From an uncultured Bacillota bacterium (lineage in GTDB: Bacteria; Bacillota; Clostridia; Peptostreptococcales; Anaerovoracaceae): a stretch of 8,466 nt of DNA. How positions within the stretch are numbered: position 1 is the first letter of the stretch; each line of letters opens with the position of its first letter. The translations under genes were made by a program, and so were the position numbers. The DNA lies in contig CAMOZS010000062.1 of the NCBI GenBank assembly GCA_946631075.1, positions 1 through 8,466 on the forward strand, read 5' to 3'. Below the pieces are notes generated by a model. The model was not told where the DNA came from. It did not search any database and was given only the letters and a program-made list of their open reading frames with translations. Below, in pieces: positions 1 to 6,506 of this stretch.

Positions 1-647
1 ACTTCTTCGGCGGATCCCTGATCAAGCTGACCGGAAGTGACGTTCCGTCCATCGCCCTGTCCGCGACCAGCGCCTACTTCAGTAAGACGCTGCCCTTTGC
101 CCACTCCACCGGAGTCTTCGGCAAACTGTTCCTGTCCTACGGATTCCTGGCCTATGTGGCGGTCATCATCGCGGTCATCGCGGCCTATGTGCTGAAGAGG
201 ACCCGGGTCGGCCTGCAGCTTCGTGCCGTGGGTGAGAATCCGGCGACGGCGGACGCGGCCGGGATCAATATCTCCAAATACAAGTATATGGCGACCTGTG
301 TCGGATGCATGATCGCTGGCCTTGGCGGACTCTACTACGTCATGGACTATGCCAGCGGCGTCTGGTCCAACGATGCCTTCGGAGACAGAGGATGGCTCGC
401 TATCGCCCTGGTCATCTTCACCCTGTGGAGACCGAACATCGCGATCTTCGCATCCTTCCTGTTCGGCGGTCTGTACATCCTGTATCTCTTCATTCCGACA
501 GGGACCGACCTGGCGGTGAAGGAACTGTACAAAATGCTGCCCTACCTGGTCACGATCATCGTTCTGATCCTGACCGGCATGAGAAACAAGAAAGAGAATC
601 AGCCACCCGAAAGTCTGGGGCTGCCTTACTTCCGAGAAGACCGATGA
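1..647 (+). CDS. BMP-type (nucleoside/simple sugar) ABC transporter permease, C-terminal part
   Basis: Inner-membrane permease of a binding-protein-dependent ABC importer of the BPD_transp_2 group, most like NupQ/YufQ, which with a BmpA-type lipoprotein, an ATPase and a second permease imports nucleosides. The reading frame is open from base 3 and the start lies upstream of the window; 214 residues are visible. Seen: hydrophobic segments, then a cytoplasmic loop with RAVGENPATADAAGI, which is the coupling-loop signature of this permease group, followed by GWLAIALVIFTLWRPN and two further membrane segments, ending in a short charged tail. In these operons the NupQ-type permease is usually the last transport gene, so the ATPase and first permease should lie just upstream, outside the window. 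The stop codon overlaps the addB start (ATGA), so the two are probably co-transcribed. The substrate is inferred from the family; other sugar-like ligands are possible. Confidence 0.85.
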   Translation, partial: FFGGSLIKLTGSDVPSIALSATSAYFSKTLPFAHSTGVFGKLFLSYGFLAYVAVIIAVIAAYVLKRTRVGLQLRAVGENPATADAAGINISKYKYMATCVGCMIAGLGGLYYVMDYASGVWSNDAFGDRGWLAIALVIFTLWRPNIAIFASFLFGGLYILYLFIPTGTDLAVKELYKMLPYLVTIIVLILTGMRNKKENQPPESLGLPYFREDR

Positions 648-3600
648 AGCTATACTACGCAGATGCGCTTACGGATAAAGAGCGCTTTATATTCGACCAT
701 ATCGACCTGAACAAGAAGACAGTCCTGATCGTTCCGGATCAGTTTTCCCTGCAGGCAGAGCAGGACGCTCTGCGGATCTGCGGGCGAAAAGCGCTGATGG
801 ATCTGACGGTCACTGATTTTAATGCTTTGGGTCACAAAATCGTCCATGAAAAAGAGGGGCATGAGCCCCTCATCATCGATAAATACGGCAGGCACATGTT
901 GCTTGCCGTTTTGATTGAGCGAATGAACGGGGAACTGTCCATCCTCCGGAGCCGGCGGGGGCCGGGGCCTCTGGCCGAGCAGATGAATGCGATGATCTCC
1001 CAGCTCAAGCGCTACGAGATCGGACCGGACCTGCTGGAGGAGACCGTCAGCGTCCTCAGGGAAGAGGGAAAGCAGAGCAGCAATTACCTCATCGCCAAAC
1101 TGGAAGACGTGCTGAAGATCTACCGGGCTTATGAGGAGGCTATAGAGGGAGTCTACCAGGACGCGGAGGATTATATCACTTTTTACGCGGACCGGATCCC
1201 GGGCTCGAAGATCGTCAGCGGGGCCGATGTCTGGATCTATGGTTTTGATTCCTTTACCCCGAAAAACTTCCTGGTGATCCGAAGGCTCATGGAGACGGCT
1301 GCTTCTGTTTCCGTGGTCCTGACCTACGAGAGCCAGCCGTCCCAGGCGGCGGCAAGGGTGAGACTTCTGACCCAGGGAGGGGGAAGCGGTCTCTTCCGGC
1401 TGACGGAAATGATGATGTCCAGGCTGGAGAAGCTGGCTCAGGAGTGCGGCGTCCAGGTGAGCATGGAGCAGATCAGCGGGTATGAGCGGCGGAGCATCTG
1501 GAACGGGCAGGATCTGTGTGCTCCGGCTGAGGAAGAGGTGCTCCGGGAGCATCTGCGCCTGGCCCAGGTCAGCGGAAGCTACGAGGAGGCGGAGAGCGCG
1601 GCGGCCTTCATCCAAAGTCTGGTCAGAGACCGGGGATACCGGTATGGGCAGATCGCTGTTCTGTGCAACGATATGGACGGCAGGGGCAGGGAACTGGCCA
1701 GAGCCTTCGAGCGGTGGGATATCCCAGCCTTTGCGGACCAGAAGAGAAAGGTGCTCCACCAGCCGGTGGTCAGCTTCCTCCTGTCCTTCCTGGAAGTGCT
1801 GACGGAAGGGTTCCGGGGGGACGGCATCATCGGAATGATCAAATCCGGGCTTCTCGGATGGGAGGCGGAGGAGGAATTCCTCCTCGAAAACTACATTTCC
1901 GAATTCCGGATCCGGGGCAGCCGCTGGCAGAAGGACTTCATCTGGGACGGAGGGACCTACACGGAAGAGGAGCTCAGAAGACTGAACGGGATGAGGGAAT
2001 TTCTGGTTTCCGTATGCGAGCGGGCCAGGGATTCCATCGGCAGGAGAAATACGGCTAAGGAAAAAGTCCGGGGCCTGATCGGCTTCCTGCAGAATGACTT
2101 CGGGATCCAGGCCAGGATCGAGGCGGCTCTCGAGCGGCAGCAGGAGCTGGGACTGGCGGAGGGCGCCGCGGAAACGGCCCAGATCTGGAATGCCATCTGC
2201 AAAGTCCTCGATCAGATCGTGCAGGTGATCGGGGAGGAGAAGATCTCCAACCGTCTCCTGAAGGAGATGATCAGCACCGGCCTGGAAAGTCTGGAGATCG
2301 GCCTGGTTCCGGTCAGCCGGGATCACGTGCTCATCGGGACCCTGCAGAGATCAAGACCGGGACGGATCCGGGCACTGGTGGTGACAGGGGCCAACGCGGG
2401 GATCCTTCCTCTGGACATGACGGACGAGGGGATCCTGTCCCGCAGGGAGAAGGAAAGGCTCCAGCAGATGGACCTGGATTTTGCCTGGAGGGAGCAGATG
2501 GCTCAGATGGAGGAACAGCTGGCCATCTACCGGATGTTTTCTCTTCCGGAGGATGTGCTCTATGTCAGCTGCGCCAATGCCGGCGGGGACGGGAGCATGC
2601 TCCGGCCTTCAGATATATTCAATACGCTCAGAAGATGGCAGCCGGACCTGCTGGGAGATCTGGGGGACAGGCCTCTTCGGGAGAAGATCGGCTCTGACCG
2701 GGCGACAGTTCCCTATCTGGCCCAGGCCATGCGAAAGGCCCAGAAGGGGGAGCCGGCTGAGGCCGGCTGGAAACTGGTCCAGGACTGGTATGCTCAGAAT
2801 GACCCCATCAAGACAGAGCAGCTTCTTGCGGGAGCACGGTTCAGCAATCGCAGGGAGGCCCTGGGAGACCAGATGGCCGATGCCCTGTACCGGGGAGACC
2901 GGACAGCGATCGAAGCCAGCGCATCCAGACTGGAAAAGTTCAGCGGATGTCCCTTTGCCCATTTCGTCCAGTACGGACTGCGGGCCCGGGAGCAGAGGCT
3001 GTTTGAAGTTGGCGGAAGGGATATCGGCGATGTCTACCATCAGTGCATGATGGAGTTTTCCCGCGCCATGGAGGAGGCCGGTCTCTGGGAGTCTTTAAGC
3101 GAAGAAGAATGCCGGGACCGGGTCGGCCAGATCCTGCGCAAAAACGCCAGGGGCTACCGGGAAGGCCTGTTTGAGGCAGACGGGTCCGGTGAATTCCGGA
3201 TGGAGAGGATCACGGAGATCTGCGGTGATGTTGCCTGGGCCATGGTGAATCAGGTACGGCGGGGAAACATCCGCCGCATGTATTTCGAGGAACCCTTTGC
3301 CGCCGGCAGGAGGATCCCGCCCATCGAAGTGGAAGCGGGAGGAAGAAAGGTCCTGATCCGCGGGGTCATCGACCGCCTTGATGTGATCGGCACAGACGGG
3401 GACGGGCCGGACGGGATCCGGATCGTCGATTACAAGACGGGAAATCCCCAGATCCGTACCGAGGACTTCGAGTCGGGATACCGGCTCCAGCTCATGGTCT
3501 ATATGGATGCCGCGGTAAAGGCCGAAGGCCGGCAGGCCCGGCCGGCCGGCATCTTTTATTTCAAGATCCGGGATTTCGCCCTCGACGGGGATAAGGTCGG

Positions 3601-4027
3601 GACCATTCCGGAGCCCGGTCAGGACGGTGATCTGGAAAGCAAGATGCGGCGCTTCTACCGGATGGAGGGGATCGCGGTCAATGACGAGGCCCTGCTGGGG
3701 TCTATGGACCGGGCCCTGAGTTCGAAGTCCAAGGCCGAATCCAATGTCATCCCGGTCAAGTATGATCCCAAGAAGGAGTGCTATCAGCAGGCCTCCGGCG
3801 GGATCCTGATCGACCAGGAAGCCTTCCGCCAGCTGATGGAGACCACCGGCCGGCAGGTGGAGAAGATCTGTGAGGGGATCTGCAGCGGGGAGATCTCCGC
3901 TGTCCCCAAACGGGAGAAAAATAAAGACAGAGATGGCAATCGCATCTCTGCCTGTCGTTACTGCGGTTATCAGAGCATCTGCGGATTCGATCCGTCGATC
4001 CGCGGCTGCAGCTACGAAGATGTGTAA
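644..4027 (+). CDS. addB: AddB, helicase-nuclease subunit with Fe-S cluster (AddAB recombination repair)
   Basis: Second subunit of AddAB, which resects double-strand breaks and generates Chi-dependent 3' tails for RecA. 1127 residues from ATG 644, close to the ~1166 of B. subtilis AddB. Seen: VLIVPDQFSLQ near residues 30-40, the conserved segment after the P-loop strand; a RecB-type nuclease core with GVIDRLD (D910), IVDYKTG (D929, K931) and QLMVY (Q949, Y953); and four cysteines C769, C1104, C1107 and C1113, whose C-x2-C-x5-C spacing matches the [4Fe-4S] clasp of B. subtilis AddB. The nuclease therefore looks intact. The N-terminal Walker A is degenerate: residues 6-13 read ADALTDKE where GxSGSGK(T/S) is usual. 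The start is chosen because it overlaps the permease stop by ATGA and matches family N-termini; upstream extension in this frame is only a shadow of the permease. There is no strong Shine-Dalgarno, which suggests translational coupling. addA, usually next, is absent downstream. Confidence 0.93.
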   Translation: MKLYYADALTDKERFIFDHIDLNKKTVLIVPDQFSLQAEQDALRICGRKALMDLTVTDFNALGHKIVHEKEGHEPLIIDKYGRHMLLAVLIERMNGELSILRSRRGPGPLAEQMNAMISQLKRYEIGPDLLEETVSVLREEGKQSSNYLIAKLEDVLKIYRAYEEAIEGVYQDAEDYITFYADRIPGSKIVSGADVWIYGFDSFTPKNFLVIRRLMETAASVSVVLTYESQPSQAAARVRLLTQGGGSGLFRLTEMMMSRLEKLAQECGVQVSMEQISGYERRSIWNGQDLCAPAEEEVLREHLRLAQVSGSYEEAESAAAFIQSLVRDRGYRYGQIAVLCNDMDGRGRELARAFERWDIPAFADQKRKVLHQPVVSFLLSFLEVLTEGFRGDGIIGMIKSGLLGWEAEEEFLLENYISEFRIRGSRWQKDFIWDGGTYTEEELRRLNGMREFLVSVCERARDSIGRRNTAKEKVRGLIGFLQNDFGIQARIEAALERQQELGLAEGAAETAQIWNAICKVLDQIVQVIGEEKISNRLLKEMISTGLESLEIGLVPVSRDHVLIGTLQRSRPGRIRALVVTGANAGILPLDMTDEGILSRREKERLQQMDLDFAWREQMAQMEEQLAIYRMFSLPEDVLYVSCANAGGDGSMLRPSDIFNTLRRWQPDLLGDLGDRPLREKIGSDRATVPYLAQAMRKAQKGEPAEAGWKLVQDWYAQNDPIKTEQLLAGARFSNRREALGDQMADALYRGDRTAIEASASRLEKFSGCPFAHFVQYGLRAREQRLFEVGGRDIGDVYHQCMMEFSRAMEEAGLWESLSEEECRDRVGQILRKNARGYREGLFEADGSGEFRMERITEICGDVAWAMVNQVRRGNIRRMYFEEPFAAGRRIPPIEVEAGGRKVLIRGVIDRLDVIGTDGDGPDGIRIVDYKTGNPQIRTEDFESGYRLQLMVYMDAAVKAEGRQARPAGIFYFKIRDFALDGDKVGTIPEPGQDGDLESKMRRFYRMEGIAVNDEALLGSMDRALSSKSKAESNVIPVKYDPKKECYQQASGGILIDQEAFRQLMETTGRQVEKICEGICSGEISAVPKREKNKDRDGNRISACRYCGYQSICGFDPSIRGCSYEDV

Positions 4028-5296
4028 CTACAGGATCCCTTTGATCAGACGGTAGATCGCAAGTCCCTGCTTCTGGCCGTGATCCTTGATGATCCCCCGG
4101 TAGATCAGCTGCTTGTAGCCGTCTTTTCCGATGTTCTTGGAAACGAAGGAGGCGGTGGCGTTGATGACGTCGCCGGCGAATCCTTCCTTGCTGAGGATCT
4201 TCTGGATCTCGGTGTTCGCTTCGTTGCGGAGCTCAGAGGTCTTCTGCTTGGCTTCAGCCTTGTCGGCTTTGGCTGGTTTATCGGATTTCGCCTCGGCCTT
4301 GTCTTCTGCTTCAGCCTTATCAGCTTTTGCGGCCTTCTTTGAGGAGGCCTTTTTTGTGGATTTCTTAGCGGGCTTGTCTTCCTTCTTCTCGGCCTGCTTA
4401 TCTTCCTTTTTAGCTGCCTCTTTTTCCTTCTTAGCAGCCTCTTCTTCTTCCTTCCTGGCGGCGGCTGCCCGTTCTTCCGCTTTCCGGGCGGCCATAGCTG
4501 CGGCGATGGCGGCAGCTTCCGCGAAGGCGTTCACCTTAGGCGGCTCTTTCTTAGGCTCTTCCTGAGGAGCAGGTTCAGCCTGAGTCTTGGGTTCAGCCTG
4601 AATCTTGGGTTCAGTCTGAGTCTTGGCTTCGGCCTGTGCCTTGGCTTCGGTCAGGGCCTTAACTTCGGCCTGTTCCTGTGCTTGAGCCTGGGCGGCTTCT
4701 TCCTGGGAGTGTCTCTTCTCGGACCGGTCCCGCTTGCTGTTCTTCTCAGCCTTGGTCTGGATCCCCTTGTGGGTCTTCTCCTTGGGACGGGACTCCTTAG
4801 CTTCGTTTTCTTCTCTGCTCTTGTTCTCTTCTTTTACCTCGGCCTTCTCAGCCTTTGCAGAACTTCTGGAAGAGCGGGATCTGCCGTTTCTGGAAGAGGA
4901 CCTGGAGGAGGACTTGGCCGGCTTGGGCTCGTCGATGATCTCGCTGTCCTCACGCAGGCTGGTGCAGAGGACGATACGGCGGTCGCTCCAGAAATCCTGG
5001 ATGTTCCGGTAGCCCTTGTCCTTGCTGACGATGAAGTATTCCGTGTCCGCGGGCTCGGTGCCGATCAGGAATCCCACGTAGGATGCCAGCTGGATGTCCA
5101 GGGCCTGCTTGCCGTGGTGGACTTCGATGACCGCCAGCTCCGCGTCGATCCTGCGCAGCATGTTGAACAGTCCCAGATCGATCTTGCTGGAATTCTTCGT
5201 GTAAAAGATCACGACCCTGCAGCCGGTGGTCACTTCATCGATCCCGTCCAGACCGGCGGCATTCACATTCTCATAATCAATCAGATAATATCTCAT
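4028..5296 (-). CDS. PIN/NYN-like nuclease-domain protein with long charged repetitive linker
   Basis: Putative RNase of the PIN-like/NYN fold, 422 residues. Residues 1-105 form the domain: MRYYLIDYENVN (D7, E9, N10), ALDIQLA (D67) and FIVSKDKGY (D93) supply the acidic positions expected of a metal-dependent PIN active site, so catalysis looks possible. Residues ~120-350 are low complexity: a Ser/Arg-rich stretch, then K/E/A/Q-rich sequence including a six-residue repeat of the type (A/T)E(A/P)K(T/A)Q, then Ala/Lys/Glu-rich sequence that may be helical or disordered. Residues ~354-422 are again a compact-looking domain ending GLAIYRLIKGIL, which I do not recognise; a nucleic-acid-binding role is inference. 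No signal peptide. The start is supported by GAGAGG 7 nt upstream of the ATG and by a promoter upstream. The gene ends exactly where addB ends, on the opposite strand. The natural substrate is unknown. Confidence 0.8.
   Translation of the reverse strand: MRYYLIDYENVNAAGLDGIDEVTTGCRVVIFYTKNSSKIDLGLFNMLRRIDAELAVIEVHHGKQALDIQLASYVGFLIGTEPADTEYFIVSKDKGYRNIQDFWSDRRIVLCTSLREDSEIIDEPKPAKSSSRSSSRNGRSRSSRSSAKAEKAEVKEENKSREENEAKESRPKEKTHKGIQTKAEKNSKRDRSEKRHSQEEAAQAQAQEQAEVKALTEAKAQAEAKTQTEPKIQAEPKTQAEPAPQEEPKKEPPKVNAFAEAAAIAAAMAARKAEERAAAARKEEEEAAKKEKEAAKKEDKQAEKKEDKPAKKSTKKASSKKAAKADKAEAEDKAEAKSDKPAKADKAEAKQKTSELRNEANTEIQKILSKEGFAGDVINATASFVSKNIGKDGYKQLIYRGIIKDHGQKQGLAIYRLIKGIL
4573..4680 (-). repeat. 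18-bp tandem repeats coding for a hexapeptide repeat in the PIN protein linker
   Basis: Six consecutive 18-bp units on the plus strand: 4573-4590, 4591-4608, 4609-4626, 4627-4644, 4645-4662 and 4663-4680. The first three are nearly identical (gttcagcctgagtcttgg type). The other three are diverged, starting cttcgg. They encode the linker's (A/T)E(A/P)K(T/A)Q repeat, so any gain or loss of units keeps the frame. Similarity falls off gradually on the 4680 side. Confidence 0.8.
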
Positions 5297-5328
5297 ACTA
5301 TTTCCTCTCTTTTGCTATAACAAGATAC

Positions 5329-5357
5329 AATATACCAAAAGCAGGACGGAAAAGCAA
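5329..5357 (-). promoter_or_regulatory. Sigma-A-type promoter of the PIN-domain gene
   Basis: On the minus strand a -35 TTGCTT (plus 5352-5357) and a -10 TATATT (plus 5329-5334) are separated by exactly 17 bp. The predicted transcription start is near 5322, giving a ~26-nt leader that carries AGAGAGG just before the ATG at 5296. The spacing and both hexamers (4/6 and 5/6 matches) make this credible, but it is a prediction from sequence only. Confidence 0.55.
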
Positions 5358-5366
5358 ATATTCGTG

Positions 5367-5372
5367 TATAAT
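5367..5372 (+). promoter_or_regulatory. Consensus -10 box (TATAAT) immediately upstream of the yitT-family start
   Basis: A perfect TATAAT ends 6 nt before the first possible start codon of the downstream gene (ATG 5379). No good -35 is seen at 16-18 bp (the region reads ggacgg). Initiation about 7 nt after the box would fall on or next to the A of that ATG. It lies between the -35 of the divergent PIN-gene promoter and the yitT start, so the two promoters are close enough to interfere. Confidence 0.45.
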
Positions 5373-5378
5373 TAATGC

Positions 5379-6047
5379 ATGCGAAGCTTGGATCGAAATG
5401 ACATAAAACGTTACGCCCTCATCGGATGCGGAGGGCTTCTGATCAATCTCATGTACGTGCTGGTGACGGTTCCCTACGGGATCATCAACGGCGGTGTGAC
5501 CAGCATGAGTATGATACTGAGCCGGCTGCCCTTGACGGGTCTGCTGCCGGTGGGCGCCTGGGTCGCTATCGTGACCGGGCTGCTTCTTTTGCTGTGCGGA
5601 CTGTTCCTGGGCAAGGAGAATTTCCTGGGCAGCATCTTCAGCTGCGTCTGCTGCATCGGCGGCTTCAACCTCTTCACCTGGATCGTGCCGGAATGGATCA
5701 GCGGGCCCATCTTCCGCTTCGGTCAGCTGGGCGCCAATCCGGTCGTTCCGGCAGGGATGGTGATCGAGATGGCGGCCTGCGCGGTCTTTGTCGGTTTCGG
5801 ATATTATCTCTGCATCAGCAATAACGCGACGGCGGTCGGCATGGACACCATCGCCCTGATCCTCCATAAGAAGAACGAGAAGATCCCGGTCGCCTACGCC
5901 ATGTACGTGATCAACATCATCGTGCTCCTGCTGGGCCTTGCCACCTACGGGCTTCTTGGGGTCCTCATGGGGATCGCCTTCGCCGGCATCCAGGCGGTCA
6001 GCCTCAACACCTTCATCAAGCTGGGTGAAAAGGGGCGCCAGCTCTGA
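5379..6047 (+). CDS. YitT-family (YitT/YczE-like) integral membrane protein
   Basis: Membrane protein of 222 residues, with no established biochemical function for the family. Seen: five or six hydrophobic segments (about residues 12-30, 56-78, 84-103, 122-145, 170-190, 192-212) and the YitT hallmark GGVTSMSM at residues 38-45 after the first segment. The second family motif, usually close to GGTD, is degenerate here (AVGMD, 152-156). The soluble C-terminal DUF2179 domain of longer YitT proteins is absent, as in many short members. The start is the first ATG after an in-frame TAA at 5373-5375, so no longer N-terminus is possible. No Shine-Dalgarno precedes it, and TATAAT abuts it. It is transcribed alone, divergent from the PIN gene, and followed by a probable terminator. 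A transport role is inference. Confidence 0.8.
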   Translation: MRSLDRNDIKRYALIGCGGLLINLMYVLVTVPYGIINGGVTSMSMILSRLPLTGLLPVGAWVAIVTGLLLLLCGLFLGKENFLGSIFSCVCCIGGFNLFTWIVPEWISGPIFRFGQLGANPVVPAGMVIEMAACAVFVGFGYYLCISNNATAVGMDTIALILHKKNEKIPVAYAMYVINIIVLLLGLATYGLLGVLMGIAFAGIQAVSLNTFIKLGEKGRQL

Positions 6048-6107
6048 TAATCCCCTTCAAAAAAACGCTGGATATGACCGCCGTTATTTTGCCGGACATA
6101 CTGGGAT

Positions 6108-6153
6108 ACCACCGATCTGCTCTACGGGGCGATTTCACGGCCGGTGGTTTTTT
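6108..6153 (+). terminator. Probable Rho-independent terminator after the yitT-family gene
   Basis: ACCACCG (6108-6114) can pair with CGGTGGT (6142-6148), directly followed by a T run that brings the total to six T (6148-6153). The 27-nt loop is large for a terminator, which lowers confidence. It lies about 60 nt after the stop codon, where a terminator for this single-gene unit is expected. Confidence 0.45.
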
Positions 6154-6191
6154 GATGTCCCTGATCCCTTGGGACCCTTCAGCAAAGAGAT

Positions 6192-6228
6192 TGACGATTT
6201 TCGCGAGATGACCATAAAGAAATCGTCA
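6192..6228. repeat. 37-bp inverted repeat, copy 1 (TGACGATT-N21-AATCGTCA)
   Basis: Arms TGACGATTT (6192-6200) and AAATCGTCA (6220-6228) pair over 9 bp around a 19-nt loop. The stem extends outward by GAGAT (6187-6191) with ATCTC (6230-6234) across a single bulged T6229, giving 14 bp in total. The outer geometry is identical to copies 2 and 3. The right arm has a second possible partner inside the loop (CGAGATGAC, 6204-6212). Confidence 0.8.
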
Positions 6229-6265
6229 TATCTCGGAGACCGCTTTTTTTGGGCATCTGAAAAAG

Positions 6266-6302
6266 TGACGATTATTCTACTATCCATGGACGTCAATCGT
6301 CA
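6266..6302. repeat. 37-bp inverted repeat, copy 2 (TGACGATT-N21-AATCGTCA)
   Basis: Arms TGACGATT (6266-6273) and AATCGTCA (6295-6302) form an 8-bp stem around 21 nt. The stem extends outward by TGAAAA (6258-6263) with TTTTCA (6303-6308), interrupted by a two-base bulge A6264 G6265. The spacer contains the palindrome CCATGG at offset 18 from the element start (6284-6289). Confidence 0.8.
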
Positions 6303-6361
6303 TTTTCACCGCTCCTCCTGTGCCCGGATTTGTGCCCCGGAGAAAATGCCTCTCCGAGGAA

Positions 6362-6398
6362 TGACGATTTTCGACGTGTCATATGGCAATAATCGTCA
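6362..6398. repeat. 37-bp inverted repeat, copy 3 (TGACGATT-N21-AATCGTCA)
   Basis: Arms TGACGATT (6362-6369) and AATCGTCA (6391-6398) form an 8-bp stem around 21 nt, without a clear outward extension. The spacer holds the palindrome CATATG at the same offset (18) as CCATGG in copy 2 (6380-6385). The left arm continues as TGACGATTTTCG, shared with copy 1. The right arm, read on the minus strand, is TGACGATTATT, shared with the left arm of copy 2. Confidence 0.8.
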
Positions 6399-6423
6399 AC
6401 GCCGTCCAAAGGCTGGGCGTGAG

Positions 6424-6452
6424 GCTGGGTATGATGCTGCTGGGTATGATGC
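6424..6452. repeat. Two-copy tandem repeat, 15-bp period
   Basis: GCTGGGTATGATGC occurs at 6424-6437 and again at 6439-6452. A partial third unit (GGCTGGGCG) lies just upstream at 6411-6419. It is noncoding, beyond the SDR terminator, and no function is suggested. Confidence 0.6.
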
Positions 6453-6468
6453 GGATGAGAAAAACATG

Positions 6469-6492
6469 AAAAAAACCAGCCCTGCAGGCTGG
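6469..6492 (-). terminator. Rho-independent terminator of the VUT-SDR operon
   Basis: On the minus strand a 6-bp G+C-rich stem CCAGCC/GGCTGG (plus 6476-6481 with 6487-6492) with a 5-nt loop is immediately followed by seven U (plus 6469-6475). It lies about 15 nt past the SDR stop codon. This is a textbook intrinsic terminator. Confidence 0.85.
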
Positions 6493-6506
6493 CTTGTTAT
6501 CAAATT

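Larger units (their letters stand above)
6048..6506. other. Gene-free convergent intergenic region carrying repeats and terminators
   Basis: This 459-bp stretch lies between the yitT-family gene and the end of the SDR gene, which point toward each other. It holds a probable terminator near each gene end and three 37-bp inverted repeats (6192-6398) described separately. It also has a T7 run at 6244-6250 and a 15-bp-period tandem duplication at 6424-6452. A plus-strand frame stays open across it, but it starts inside yitT out of frame, runs on antisense to the SDR gene, has no ribosome binding site and resembles no family I know. I see no tRNA or known RNA gene. Confidence 0.7.

Noticed and set aside
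305..643. Upstream extension of addB by about 113 codons
   Set aside because: This stretch is the permease gene read in another frame (Arg/His/Pro-rich). AddB homologues start near ATG 644.
650..2326. A 558-codon open frame on the minus strand, antisense to addB
   Set aside because: The plus strand encodes AddB with clear conserved motifs over the same span. The antisense product is Pro/Asp/Leu-rich with no recognisable domain, as expected of a shadow frame in G+C-rich coding DNA.
4131..5320. Leu/Ser/Phe-rich plus-strand open frames opposite the PIN gene that look like membrane proteins
   Set aside because: They are the complement of the Lys/Glu/Ala-rich linker codons, which read as Phe/Leu/Ser on the other strand.
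6192..6398. CRISPR array
   Set aside because: The repeated parts are only 8-9 nt and inverted rather than direct, spacing between elements is uneven, and no cas gene is present.
6192..6398. Transposon terminal inverted repeats
   Set aside because: Only 21 nt lie inside each pair, no transposase is visible, and no flanking target duplication was seen.
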